A stretch of DNA of 64,000 nucleotides. Origin: Intestinibacter bartlettii. GTDB lineage: Bacteria > Bacillota > Clostridia > Peptostreptococcales > Peptostreptococcaceae. The translations under genes were made by a program, and so were the position numbers. The stretch's first letter is position 1; the number at the start of each line of letters is the position of its first letter. The notes under the pieces were generated by a model. It made no database searches, was not told the origin of the DNA, and was given only the letters and a program-made list of their open reading frames with translations. The stretch lies in the NCBI RefSeq assembly GCF_000154445.1, contig NZ_DS499566.1; one strand, given 5' to 3'. Below, piece after piece: positions 35,030 to 44,049 of the stretch.

Positions 35030-35551
35030 CTAAATTAAAATTATTCCTATACATATTCCACTAAATGTTATTAGCTTTTTGTATAGATTTCCCTTGTTCT
35101 TTATGTCTTCTTTACTTTCTACAGTCAATTTTTTTAGATTTTCTACAGTTAAATCTATTAATCTCTCTTGAGATTCAACTTCACTTTTACCTAGAGATAA
35201 AATCAACTTTTTAAATTCTTCTATTTCATTTTCTTTTAAATATGTATCCTTGTATAATATATGTATTGTTTCATTTAGTATATTATCTATAGTTTTTCCA
35301 TCTTCTTTTGAAAGTTCATCTGCGAATTTTGAAAAGAATTCATTAAAATCATATTCATCTTTTAATGATATATTTCTAAATATTTCTTCTAATGTGTACA
35401 TTCCAAAAGCTAAGTCCATTCTTATTATCTCTAATACTCTGATTAAGTCATTTAATTGTTTATGTCTTTTTATATATCTTTTAGATATATCTTCTCCAAC
35501 TAAATAACTACATCCTATCAACATCCCTACTAATATTATTTTAATTTCCAA
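35030..35551 (-). CDS. spoIIIAB: stage III sporulation protein AB
   Basis: A 173-residue protein if started at a TTG (35549-35551, AGAGATGG 4 nt upstream); an ATG 9 codons earlier is possible and would overlap spoIIIAA more. It has one N-terminal membrane helix, a helical domain (KRHKQLNDLIRVLEIIRMDL; SFSTLSLGKS-type LILSLGKSEVESQ), and a C-terminal hydrophobic tail. Length and position after spoIIIAA fit SpoIIIAB. Its helical domain resembles type II secretion platform proteins in B. subtilis. Confidence 0.9.
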   Translation of the reverse strand: MEIKIILVGMLIGCSYLVGEDISKRYIKRHKQLNDLIRVLEIIRMDLAFGMYTLEEIFRNISLKDEYDFNEFFSKFADELSKEDGKTIDNILNETIHILYKDTYLKENEIEEFKKLILSLGKSEVESQERLIDLTVENLKKLTVESKEDIKNKGNLYKKLITFSGICIGIILI

Positions 35552-36506
35552 AGTACCATCTCTTTTCCTGTAAATCATAAATTTTTTCTATTGTACCTGG
35601 TCCATTTCTAGAAGATAATATTATAACTTTTCTAAATAGATCTCCATCTAATAATCTTTTTAATTCCGTCCTATGTAGTATATCTTCAATAGAATCACCA
35701 TGTACTGTTGTAATTAGGCTTACACCGCCGTTTAAAGCCGTATAAAGTGCCTTTATCTCCTTTTCATTACCTATTTCATCTGTTACTATTACATTTGGCG
35801 ACATAGACCTTAAAACCATCATTATACCTAAATCTTTTGGACATGTCTCCATAACATCTGTTCTCATACCTACATCTAATTGGGCAACACCCATACACGA
35901 ACCTGCTATTTCATTTCTTTCGTCTATTAAAGCTACTTTTACTCCACTAAATCCATATTCTCTGTTTCCATTACTTATGTTTCTTACTATATCTCTTAAA
36001 ATAGTAGTTTTACCACATTGCGGCGGTGAAATTATTATCGTGTTGTTTATTTGATTTTTATTTTTGATTATATGTGGTAATACTTTTTTTGAGCACCCTT
36101 TAATTTCCCTCGATACCCTTATATTTAATGACGAAATATGTTTAATATTTTTTACTTGTCCATTTTCTATTATTACCTTACCTACTATTCCTATTCTGTG
36201 ACCACCTCTTAATGTTATAAAACCCTTTTTTATATCATCCATAAAAGAATGTACAGAGTATTTACATATAATTTGAAATGTATCTTCTATATCTTCCTTA
36301 GTGACTATGTAAGGATTTCTCATAACTAAATCCAAATCGCCATTTATATCATTATAAAAATAGTCTTGTGAATCACCATTTATTATTAATGGCTTATTTA
36401 CTCTAAGTCTTATCTCTTCAATATTTATGGATTGATTATTTATATTGTTTATCTTTTTTCGTAAATTAATCGATAGTGAATTAATGATTTCATCTGAAAG
36501 TTTCAT
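35541..36506 (-). CDS. spoIIIAA: stage III sporulation protein AA (ATPase)
   Basis: A 321-residue cytoplasmic ATPase of the secretion-ATPase class. The Walker A motif is ISPPQCGKTTILRDI (about residue 165), followed by VALIDERNEIAGS and MMVLRSMSPNVIVTDEIG (Walker B, about 235), then TTVHGDSIEDILHR. It would power the SpoIIIA-SpoIIQ channel from the mother-cell side. It is the first gene of the operon; GAAGGAGGG lies 7 nt before its ATG. In B. subtilis this operon is under SigE; I could not place a SigE promoter here with confidence. Confidence 0.95.
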   Translation of the reverse strand: MKLSDEIINSLSINLRKKINNINNQSINIEEIRLRVNKPLIINGDSQDYFYNDINGDLDLVMRNPYIVTKEDIEDTFQIICKYSVHSFMDDIKKGFITLRGGHRIGIVGKVIIENGQVKNIKHISSLNIRVSREIKGCSKKVLPHIIKNKNQINNTIIISPPQCGKTTILRDIVRNISNGNREYGFSGVKVALIDERNEIAGSCMGVAQLDVGMRTDVMETCPKDLGIMMVLRSMSPNVIVTDEIGNEKEIKALYTALNGGVSLITTVHGDSIEDILHRTELKRLLDGDLFRKVIILSSRNGPGTIEKIYDLQEKRWYFGN

Positions 36507-36587
36507 GACATACCCTCCTTCTTGTTTATAAATATATATTTATTTAAGTTAAAAATTATTACTTATTATATTTATATAATTTGTACA

Positions 36588-36624
36588 AAAAAAATCTCTC
36601 CTGTTATTTAGGAGAGATTTTTTT
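36588..36624 (-). terminator. terminator of plsX
   Basis: AAAATCTCTCCT pairs with AGGAGAGATTTT, and the right arm on the minus strand runs on into more T residues. Confidence 0.9.
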
Positions 36625-36665
36625 AATTTTAATTTCATTTATATATGCTTATTGTTATATTTTAT

Positions 36666-37697
36666 TTATTTTGTTTCTTGTTGTTCTTTATTTTTTTCTT
36701 TTTCTTCTAGCTCTTTTAATACTTGTTCTATGTCATTAACTACATTTCCATTTGCAAATTTTATAGCCTGATTTATAGCATTTTTTATTGCAAATGCATT
36801 TGAACTTCCATGAGCTTTTATTACGCCACCTTTAACACCTAATAATGGTGCTCCACCGTATTCAGTATAATCCATCATAGACTTTATTTCTTTTAAGCTA
36901 TCTTTAAGCATTAAAGCTCCCATTTTACCTTTGAAAGAAGCCATAAATTTCTCTTTCATTAATTTCATTAAACTCATAGCTACACCTTCACATGATTTTA
37001 AAAGTGTATTTCCTGTAAATCCATCACATATTAAAGCGTCACATACCGAATTTATTACATCTCTTGCTTCTACATTTCCTACAAAGTTTAAATCTAAATC
37101 TTTGATATCGTAGAATGCTTCTTTTACAAGTTCATTCCCTTTTCCTTCTTCTGTTCCTATATTTGCAAGACCTATTCTCGGATTTTCTAATCCTAAAACT
37201 TTTCTTAGATATATATCACTCATAAAAGCAAATTGTGTTAAATTCTTAGGCTTACAATCAGCATTGGCACCACCATCTGCAAGAAGAGTTATTCCACCTT
37301 TTATATTTGGAAGCCCTGGACATAGACAAGGTCTATCTATACCTTTTATTCTTCCTACTATTAATGTTCCGCCTGCAAGTAAAGCTCCTGTGCTTCCTGC
37401 TGAAACTATTGCATCTGCTTTTTTCTCTTTAACTAAGTTTAAAGCTACGACCATAGAAGAATCTTTTTTACGTCTTACAGCCATTACTGGTTTATCTTCA
37501 TTTTCGATTACTTGTGTAGTATGTATTATTTCTAGTTTATTTTTATCATAAGCTTTTGATTCTAATTCTTTTTCTATTTGTTCTTTATCCCCTGTTAAGA
37601 TAATATCTATGCCATATTCATTTATAGCTTGTACTGCGCCTTCTACTGTTGCTTGTGGGGCATTATCTCCACCCATTGCATCTATTACTATTTTCAT
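36666..37697 (-). CDS. plsX: phosphate acyltransferase PlsX
   Basis: A 343-residue protein with the PlsX start MKIVIDAMGGDNAPQATVEG, VMAVRRKKDSSMVVALNL and GFTGNTLLKSCEGVA. PlsX makes acyl-phosphate from acyl-ACP (or uses acyl-phosphate made by FakA in reverse) for phosphatidic acid synthesis at the membrane. In relatives it is followed by fabH and other fab genes and preceded by fapR; here it stands between rpmF and the spoIIIA operon, with neither. The C-terminal tail is Glu/Lys-rich. Confidence 0.95.
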   Translation of the reverse strand: MKIVIDAMGGDNAPQATVEGAVQAINEYGIDIILTGDKEQIEKELESKAYDKNKLEIIHTTQVIENEDKPVMAVRRKKDSSMVVALNLVKEKKADAIVSAGSTGALLAGGTLIVGRIKGIDRPCLCPGLPNIKGGITLLADGGANADCKPKNLTQFAFMSDIYLRKVLGLENPRIGLANIGTEEGKGNELVKEAFYDIKDLDLNFVGNVEARDVINSVCDALICDGFTGNTLLKSCEGVAMSLMKLMKEKFMASFKGKMGALMLKDSLKEIKSMMDYTEYGGAPLLGVKGGVIKAHGSSNAFAIKNAINQAIKFANGNVVNDIEQVLKELEEKEKNKEQQETK

Positions 37698-37860
37698 ACG
37701 TTCCTCCCTTTAAAAATCTTCTATTAAAGATATATTATCTCCATTATTTAAGATAATAACTATTTCTGTGTTATATTTAAATAATTTTCACATTTAAATT
37801 TTATTAATTATATAATATAAAAATTTAGATATTCTTATATTATAACTTATATTTTAGCAA

Positions 37861-37894
37861 AAAAAAACATGTAGTCTAAACTACATGTTTTTTT
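37861..37894 (-). terminator. terminator of rpmF
   Basis: AAAAAACATGTAGT/ACTACATGTTTTTT, a 14-bp stem with a 4-nt loop and a U-tract, 7 nt downstream of the rpmF stop. Confidence 0.92.
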
Positions 37895-37900
37895 ATATAA

Positions 37901-38077
37901 CTATTCAGCTACGATTTCTTTACCGTTGTAGTGTCCGCAAGATGGACAAACTCTATGTGGTAATTTTACATCATGACATTGTGGACACTCTACGAATCCT
38001 TTAACTGTCATTTTTGAATTAGCCGCTCTTCTCATTTTAGTTTTTGATTTAGCTGTTTTACGCTTAGGTACTGCCAT
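37901..38077 (-). CDS. rpmF: 50S ribosomal protein L32
   Basis: A 58-residue protein read directly from the minus strand: MAVPKRKTAKSKTKMRRA at the N-terminus, then a CPQC and CPSC zinc-binding pair and the ending GKEIVAE. Length and pattern are those of L32. The ATG has GGAGGTGG about 6 nt upstream. It follows the DUF177 gene by 13 nt, the classic DUF177-rpmF pair. Confidence 0.97.
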   Translation of the reverse strand: MAVPKRKTAKSKTKMRRAANSKMTVKGFVECPQCHDVKLPHRVCPSCGHYNGKEIVAE

Positions 38078-38090
38078 TTAAGCCACCTCC

Positions 38091-38624
38091 TTAATCATTT
38101 TTAAACAAATCTTTTAATTTAGCAAAACGTGGATCTATGTTATCATCCTCGTCACTTGCAGTTTCGCTACATGAGCAAGTTTCTTTATTTAAATTAGCTC
38201 CGCATTTTGGACAAAGGCCTTTGCAATCTTCGTCACAAAGAACTTTTTGAGGTAAGTTGAAGTCTAATGTTTGCTCTATTATTTTTACTAAATCAACTTC
38301 ATCAGTATCTATAATAAAAGCATCGTAGTCTTCGAAACTATCTTCATCAAAATCTTCACTAACTAAGAAACCATCAATGGTATAACTCATTGGAACTTCT
38401 ACCGGCTCTAAACATCTAGAGCAATTATCTATTAGTGTAAAATCTACATCTGCACGTAGATGAACTTCATCTTTTGCATTTTTAGAAATTTTACCAATTA
38501 GGCTAATCGGTGAAGCCAATTTATATGTGTTATCACAATAACTAATATTATCAATTTTTTGCGAAAAATTCAAGTCTATTTTACCAGTTTCTCTTTTATT
38601 TAACTCATTAAGACTAATTATCAT
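38091..38624 (-). CDS. DUF177 (YceD) family protein
   Basis: A 177-residue protein with the DUF177 features: a CSRCLEP motif (about residue 68) and a second Cys cluster CDEDCKGLCPKCGANLN (about 130), which could bind metal. YceD proteins are linked to 23S rRNA/large-subunit work and are nearly always next to rpmF, as here. I start at ATG 38624 with GAGGTG 6 nt upstream; a GTG three codons earlier is less likely. Confidence 0.92.
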   Translation of the reverse strand: MIISLNELNKRETGKIDLNFSQKIDNISYCDNTYKLASPISLIGKISKNAKDEVHLRADVDFTLIDNCSRCLEPVEVPMSYTIDGFLVSEDFDEDSFEDYDAFIIDTDEVDLVKIIEQTLDFNLPQKVLCDEDCKGLCPKCGANLNKETCSCSETASDEDDNIDPRFAKLKDLFKND

Positions 38625-38748
38625 ATTTTTCACCTCAACATATTACCAAATTTATTATACAAATAGGATTAATGTTTGTCAAGTATTTTTACTTGATACT
38701 TATAATAGTATTTTATACTAATTCTTCAAAAAAATCCTATGCACATAA

Positions 38749-38776
38749 TTTAAGGTAGGTTTTAGCCTACCTTAAA
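38749..38776 (-). terminator. hairpin downstream of ackA
   Basis: TTTAAGGTAGG/CCTACCTTAAA (11 bp, 6-nt loop). The U-tract on the minus strand is short, so termination efficiency is uncertain. Confidence 0.7.
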
Positions 38777-38818
38777 CATTTATATTATAATCAATTTTGA
38801 TAAATTATATAACTATAA

Positions 38819-40015
38819 TTATTTAACTAATTCTAATGTATCTCTAGCTATCATTAATTCTTCGTTAGTTGGTATTAATAATACTTTAACTTTAGAGTCA
38901 GCAGCAGATATAACTGTTTCTTTTCCTCTTACGTTGTTAGCTTCAGCATCCATTTTAACACCTAATACTTCTAAGTTAGAAGCTATAGCTAATCTATCTT
39001 CTATACCATTTTCACCTAATCCAGCAGTGAATACTATAGCGTCTACACCGTTCATTTCAGCAGCGTAAGCACCTATATATTTTTTAACTCTCTTATGGTA
39101 TGCATCTAATGCATCTATAGCTTTTTGGTTTCCTTCAGCTGCTGCAGTAGATATATCTCTGAAGTCAGAAGATATACCAGTCATTCCGTATACACCAGAT
39201 TCTTTGTTCATTAATTTATCAACACCGTCAGCGTCTAAGTTTTCTTTTTTCATTATGAATGGTATTATAGCTGGATCTATGTCACCACATCTAGTTCCCA
39301 TTATTAAACCTTCAAGTGGAGTAAGACCCATTGAAGTATCTACAACTTTTCCTCCATCAACAGCAGCTATAGAAGCTCCATTTCCTAAGTGGCAAGTTAT
39401 TATTTTTAAGTCAGCTATGTCTTTTCCTAACATTGCAGCTGCTCTTTGAGATACGTATTTGTGAGAAGTTCCGTGGAATCCGTATCTTCTTACACCGTAT
39501 TCAGTATATAGTCTGTGAGGAAGACCATATAAATATGAAGATGCTGGCATTGTTTGATGGAATGCAGTATCGAATACACCTACATTTGGTACTCCTGGAA
39601 GTACAGCTTTTATTGCATCTATTCCCATTAAGTTAGCTGGGTTGTGAAGAGGCGCTAATTCACTACATTTTCTCATAGCTTCTTCAACTTCTTCTGTTAT
39701 TATAACTGAAGATGCGAATTTTTCTCCACCGTGAACAACTCTGTGACCTACAGCATCTATTTCAGACATGTCTTTAACTCCACCGTAAGTTGAATCTAAA
39801 ACACCTTCAAGAACTAATTTTATAGCATCTTGGTGATCTTTCATTGGTTGTTCTTTAACGTATTTTCCTTCTACTCCGTCTTTTTTTTGAGTAAGTATAG
39901 AACCTTCTATACCTATTCTTTCAACTAATCCTATACATAATACTGCTTCATTTTCCATATCTATTAATTGATATTTTAATGAAGAACTACCACAGTTTAA
40001 AACTAATATTTTCAT
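38819..40015 (-). CDS. ackA: acetate kinase
   Basis: A 398-residue acetokinase of normal length. Family motifs are MKILVLNCGSSSLKYQLI, VGHRVVHGG, GVFDTAFHQTMP, YGFHGTSHKYV, ITCHLGNGASIAAV and VDAIVFTAGLGENG. It converts acetyl-phosphate and ADP to acetate and ATP in the cytoplasm. No pta gene is next to it. Base composition and codon choice look slightly richer in G and C than the neighbours, as expected for a highly expressed gene. It is divergent from tmcAL across a 417-bp region. Confidence 0.97.
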   Translation of the reverse strand: MKILVLNCGSSSLKYQLIDMENEAVLCIGLVERIGIEGSILTQKKDGVEGKYVKEQPMKDHQDAIKLVLEGVLDSTYGGVKDMSEIDAVGHRVVHGGEKFASSVIITEEVEEAMRKCSELAPLHNPANLMGIDAIKAVLPGVPNVGVFDTAFHQTMPASSYLYGLPHRLYTEYGVRRYGFHGTSHKYVSQRAAAMLGKDIADLKIITCHLGNGASIAAVDGGKVVDTSMGLTPLEGLIMGTRCGDIDPAIIPFIMKKENLDADGVDKLMNKESGVYGMTGISSDFRDISTAAAEGNQKAIDALDAYHKRVKKYIGAYAAEMNGVDAIVFTAGLGENGIEDRLAIASNLEVLGVKMDAEANNVRGKETVISAADSKVKVLLIPTNEELMIARDTLELVK

Positions 40016-40432
40016 TAGTAAACCTCCTTAATATTTTATGAATAATATGTATTAAGTCCTCATGACTTTTATTATTATAAGGTAAAAATCTCATAAAAGT
40101 AAATATAGAAATTTTTATCTTATAACAAATGCGGACAATAAAATACCTAAATTAATATATCATTTTTTTTAGAAAAAGTACATACTATTTTTCACATTAA
40201 ATGATATCTGTTTTCTTACTGTCTCATATATAATTATAATATATTTATTACATTATTGGTTAAAAAAAATATATTTTGTTAATATTTTATATATCATTTT
40301 AAATTTATAAACATTCTAATTAGTTTTCTTTTTTAAGTTACTTTTAATATATAATTTAGCAATATCTCTTGAATTATTATTTCAATTAATTAAAATAATA
40401 AACATATTTATTTAGAAAAAGGAGAAATTTTT
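40016..40432. other. divergent promoter region between ackA and tmcAL
   Basis: A 417-bp AT-rich stretch without a gene. An imperfect inverted repeat (TAAGGTAAAAATCT near 40078 with GAAATTTTTATCTTA near 40110) lies in the ackA leader. Promoters for both genes must be here, but I cannot choose boxes reliably. Confidence 0.4.
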
Positions 40433-41695
40433 ATGAATTTACTTGGTTTAATAGTGGAATACAATCCATTTCACAACGGACATCTATATCATTTAAATGA
40501 ATCAAAAAAAATAACAAATGCTACCCATACGATCGCTGTAATGAGTGGTAATTTTATGCAAAGAGGTACTCCTGCCCTTTTGGATAAATTTACTCGTGCA
40601 GAAATGGCAGTAAGAAATGGAGTTGATTTGGTTGTCGAACTTCCTACTTTGTATGCATGCCAAAGCGCGGAAATATTTGCACACGGTGGAATTAGTTTAC
40701 TAAATTCACTAAATTGTGTAAACTCTATTTGTTTTGGTAGCGAAATAGGAGATATCGATATATTATATCTTATTTCTAAAATTTTAATAGATGAGCCGAT
40801 AGACTTTAAAATTAAATTGAAAGACTATTTAGATAAGGGACTTCCTTTCCCAAAAGCAAGGGCATCTGCTTTATTTTATTATATAACAGAAAATAAATTA
40901 TATGATACTTCAGAAGAAGATTTATTAAATATGTTAAATTCACCTAATAATATATTAGGTATTGAATATATAAAAAGTATTTTAAAGTTAAATAGTAAAA
41001 TAAAACCATATACGATAAATAGAATAAATTCAGGATACAACAGTTTAAATGTAAATGATTCTATTTGCTCAGCTTCTGCTATTAGAAATGCCCTTAAAAA
41101 TAATAGTTTAAATACTATAAACTATACTATGCCAAAAGATACTTATGATATAATAAATAGAGTTATAGAGTCTGGATTTAATTTAGTTTATAATGAAGAT
41201 TTTTATCAAATACTTTCTTCTATTATAATTAGAGATAAAGATAATCTAACAGATTATTTTGAAGTCAATGAAGGTATTGAAAATAAAATTTATAATTCTA
41301 TATTTAAATGTCATAATATCGAAACCTTACAAAATGAGATAAAATCAAAACGATATACTATGACTAAAATTTCAAGAACTTTAAATAACATAATGCTTGG
41401 AATAAAAGGGGGCGATATATTAAAAACTAAAGATTTAACTAATATTCCTTATGTAAGAGTTTTAGCTTTTAATGAAAAAGGTTGCGAAATACTTAAAGAA
41501 ATAAAGAAAAACTCTGAAATAGAAGTTATTACAAAGTTTTCTAAAATAAAATATATAAATTCTAACATATTTAATACTTTAATAAACTACGATATTAAAG
41601 CTACTAATATGTACAATTTAATATATTATAAAGATAACTTTGATATGTTAAAAGCTCCTCTAGACTATATAACTTCACCAAAATATATAAAATAA
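40433..41695 (+). CDS. tmcAL: tRNA(Met) cytidine acetate ligase TmcAL
   Basis: A 420-residue protein with the nucleotidyltransferase start LGLIVEYNPFHNGHLYHL (HxGH-type motif), VMSGNFMQRGTPALLDKF and LPTLYACQSAE. TmcAL, formerly YlbM, uses ATP and acetate to form ac4C at the wobble position of elongator tRNA-Met. It is beside acetate kinase, which handles the same metabolite, but on the opposite strand. GGAG lies 8 nt before the ATG. Confidence 0.93.
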   Translation: MNLLGLIVEYNPFHNGHLYHLNESKKITNATHTIAVMSGNFMQRGTPALLDKFTRAEMAVRNGVDLVVELPTLYACQSAEIFAHGGISLLNSLNCVNSICFGSEIGDIDILYLISKILIDEPIDFKIKLKDYLDKGLPFPKARASALFYYITENKLYDTSEEDLLNMLNSPNNILGIEYIKSILKLNSKIKPYTINRINSGYNSLNVNDSICSASAIRNALKNNSLNTINYTMPKDTYDIINRVIESGFNLVYNEDFYQILSSIIIRDKDNLTDYFEVNEGIENKIYNSIFKCHNIETLQNEIKSKRYTMTKISRTLNNIMLGIKGGDILKTKDLTNIPYVRVLAFNEKGCEILKEIKKNSEIEVITKFSKIKYINSNIFNTLINYDIKATNMYNLIYYKDNFDMLKAPLDYITSPKYIK

Positions 41696-41711
41696 ATGAA
41701 GGGGAATTTTG

Positions 41712-42659
41712 ATGTATTCAAGTACAATAAAAAAACAAAATTTATCTAATTTTAAACAACAAAACTCTAAAAATAATACTATAAAAGGTACCTTATTTGC
41801 TTTAATAGCTGGAACATTATGGGGATTATCTGGAATATGTGCTCAATTTTTATTTCAAAATAAAAACCTTACCCCAGAATGGGTAGTTTGTATAAGATTA
41901 ATATCTTCTGGACTTATTTTATTATCAGTTGCATATGCAAAAGAAAAAAATAATATATTTAAAATTTTTAAATCAAAAAGGGATGTTAAAGATTTAGTTT
42001 TATTCGGCATATTAGGAATGTTCGGAGTGCAATATACCTATTTTGTAGCCATAAAATATTCAAATGCAGCTACTGCTACTGTTATACAATATTTAGGGCC
42101 TGCAATTATACTTATCTATCAGTCACTAAAAAACAAATCACTTCCTTCTTTTGTAGAATTATTTGCTGTAGTTCTTTCTATATTAGGTGTATTTGTTTTA
42201 GTAACTCATCTGGATATAAATAACTTAGTTATATCCAGACAAGCTTTACTTTGGGCCTTAGGAGCTGCATTTGCTCTTGCTTATTATACAATCAAACCTG
42301 GCAACTTATTAAATAATTTTAGTAATATCTGTGTTACTGGCTGGGGTATGTTAATAGGAGGGGTTGTATTCAGCTTTATAAAACCTATATTCGACATTAG
42401 CGGAACTTTTGATATATATACTATAGCAGTTATAATTGTAGTTATAATATTTGGTACTGTAATACCTTTTAGTATATACGTAATAAGTACAAAACTGATA
42501 GGACCAACTAAAACTAGTTTATTTTCAACTATCGAACCTGTATCATCTGCTTTACTTTCTATATTCTTATTAAATCTTTCATTTGGATTTATGGACTTTT
42601 TAGGTACGGCTATGATAATAGCTATGGTAATTATTTTATCAATCGGCAAAAATCAATAA
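41712..42659 (+). CDS. EamA/DMT family transporter
   Basis: A 315-residue membrane protein with ten hydrophobic segments in two EamA repeats (about residues 27-160 and 175-312). GTLWGLSGICAQFLF and SNAATATVIQYLGPAIILIY are typical of the drug/metabolite transporter superfamily. The first 25 residues are polar and Asn/Lys-rich, so cytoplasmic. Start at ATG 41712 with AAGGGG 7 nt upstream. It follows tmcAL by 16 nt, so the two are probably co-transcribed. The substrate is unknown. Confidence 0.9.
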   Translation: MYSSTIKKQNLSNFKQQNSKNNTIKGTLFALIAGTLWGLSGICAQFLFQNKNLTPEWVVCIRLISSGLILLSVAYAKEKNNIFKIFKSKRDVKDLVLFGILGMFGVQYTYFVAIKYSNAATATVIQYLGPAIILIYQSLKNKSLPSFVELFAVVLSILGVFVLVTHLDINNLVISRQALLWALGAAFALAYYTIKPGNLLNNFSNICVTGWGMLIGGVVFSFIKPIFDISGTFDIYTIAVIIVVIIFGTVIPFSIYVISTKLIGPTKTSLFSTIEPVSSALLSIFLLNLSFGFMDFLGTAMIIAMVIILSIGKNQ

Positions 42660-42682
42660 ATTTTATTTTTAGATTCAGCAAG

Positions 42683-42716
42683 AAACTCTCTTATAATAAT
42701 TACAAGAGAGTTTTTT
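42683..42716 (+). terminator. terminator of tmcAL-EamA
   Basis: AAACTCTCTT/AAGAGAGTTT (10 bp) followed by further T residues on the plus strand. Confidence 0.92.
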
Positions 42717-42770
42717 GTATTTTAGTTTTATGATTTGATATATATTTTAATATATACTTTTTAGTACACA

Positions 42771-43778
42771 TTATCTACCTATAAACATTTGTGTCCAGTA
42801 TATTGTTCCGTTAGAATCTTTTTGTATTCCTACACCTAATTCTGTATAAGTTGAGTTTAATATATTGGCTCTATGTCCAGAAGAATTCATCCAAGAATTC
42901 ATAACTTCACTAGGCGTTTTTTGACCCATAGCTATATTTTCACCTGCAGTATTATAGCTTATATTGAATTTTTTCATCATGTCAAATGGAGAACCATAAG
43001 TTGGTGAAGTATGATCAAAATATCCTTTTTCAATCATGTCTCTAGATTTTATATTAGCTACATTTGATAATTCTTTATTTAAAGTAAGTGGTTTTAAACC
43101 ATTAGCTTTTCTTTCTTTATTAACTAAGTTTAATACTTCTACTTGTTCTTTTGAAAAACCATTTATATTTGATGAGTTATTGTCATCATTTTGGTTATTA
43201 TCGTCTTTATCTTGGTCTTGGTTATTGTTGTTATCTTGGTTATTATCGTCTTTATCTTGGTCTTGGTTATTGTTGTTATCTTGGTTGTTATCGTCTTTGT
43301 CTTGATCTTGGTTATTGTTGTTATCTTGGTTGTTATCATCTTTATCTTGGTCTTGATTGTTGTCATTACCTGGGTTGTTATCATCTTTATCTTGATTGTT
43401 ATTTCCTTGATTATTGTCTTCCATATTTCCACCTTGATTATTATTATCTTGGTTATTTCCATTATTTTGGTTATTATCTTGGTTATTTCCATTATTTTGG
43501 TTATTATCTTCTATATTATCATTATCATCTTTATCGCCATTTATACTAGGAAATTTATTTGGACAATTATTCTTGTTAAACCATTTTAATGTATCAAATA
43601 TAGATGCACAACTTAAATCTAATTTGAATCTTTTTCCATTAATACAAACGTACATTTTACCTGTTAAATTTAAATCACATGATTTTTTAACTTGCATAGC
43701 ATTTGAAAATCCTACACTTGATGCAGTCATTAAAACTGTTGCTCCTACAACTGCCATTCTTTTTAATTTTTTATTCAT
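42771..43778 (-). CDS. secreted CAP-domain (SCP-like) protein with Asn/Asp/Gln repeat linker
   Basis: A 335-residue protein with a signal peptide (basic MNKKLKR, hydrophobic core, ending near SNA), a short domain with three Cys (about 30-75), a low-complexity linker of Asn, Asp, Gln and Lys (about 80-210) and a C-terminal CAP domain (about 215-335). Landmarks of the last are HTSPTYGSPFDMM, AGENIAMG, VMNSWMNSSGHRANIL and ELGVGIQKD. The linker is coded by 45-bp and 30-bp tandem repeats. Bacterial CAP proteins of the YkwD type are secreted; function is mostly unknown. Start: ATG 43778 with GAGGTG 6 nt upstream. Confidence 0.9.
   Translation of the reverse strand: MNKKLKRMAVVGATVLMTASSVGFSNAMQVKKSCDLNLTGKMYVCINGKRFKLDLSCASIFDTLKWFNKNNCPNKFPSINGDKDDNDNIEDNNQNNGNNQDNNQNNGNNQDNNNQGGNMEDNNQGNNNQDKDDNNPGNDNNQDQDKDDNNQDNNNNQDQDKDDNNQDNNNNQDQDKDDNNQDNNNNQDQDKDDNNQNDDNNSSNINGFSKEQVEVLNLVNKERKANGLKPLTLNKELSNVANIKSRDMIEKGYFDHTSPTYGSPFDMMKKFNISYNTAGENIAMGQKTPSEVMNSWMNSSGHRANILNSTYTELGVGIQKDSNGTIYWTQMFIGR
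43195..43398. repeat. 45-bp tandem repeat inside the CAP-protein gene
   Basis: Four consecutive 45-bp units (43195-43239, 43240-43284, 43285-43329, 43330-43374) and a partial fifth. The first two are identical and the later ones diverge by a few bases. Each unit codes 15 residues such as NNNQDQDKDDNNQD plus one more residue. Confidence 0.93.
43441..43510. repeat. 30-bp tandem repeat inside the CAP-protein gene
   Basis: Two identical 30-bp units (43441-43470, 43471-43500) and the start of a third. They code the 10-residue unit NNGNNQDNNQ. This repeat differs from the nearby 45-bp repeat. Confidence 0.9.
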
Positions 43779-43991
43779 ATAAAACACCTCATTTTTTATT
43801 TTTGATTTTTCTAACTTTGTTACCTTTTTGTAACCATAGAGTTATACTAACCCCTTGTTCTTATTAATAGTAACATATATTTTTGTATTTTATGCATGTT
43901 AATTTATGTAAGACTCCTTTTCAAACCTCTAAATCTATTGATAAAAGTAGGTTTAAGTTTTTTTCTAGCACATAGGAAAGTTTATACACAC

Positions 43992-44027
43992 AAAAAAAAG
44001 ACAACTCTAAACAGAATTGTCTTTTTT
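43992..44027 (-). terminator. terminator of the LytSR-type pair
   Basis: AAAAAAGACAA/TTGTCTTTTTT with one further paired TCT/AGA and a U-tract on the minus strand, downstream of the response regulator. Confidence 0.88.
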
Positions 44028-44049
44028 ATAATTTCTAACCCATTTGGTT

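Noticed and set aside
43195..43510. Possible CRISPR array
   Set aside because: The repeats are directly adjacent, with no unique spacers, and are coding.
43036..43589. Several open frames on the plus strand and in another minus frame over the CAP-protein gene
   Set aside because: They arise from the low-complexity repeat, which lacks stops in several frames. The real frame has a signal peptide and a CAP domain.
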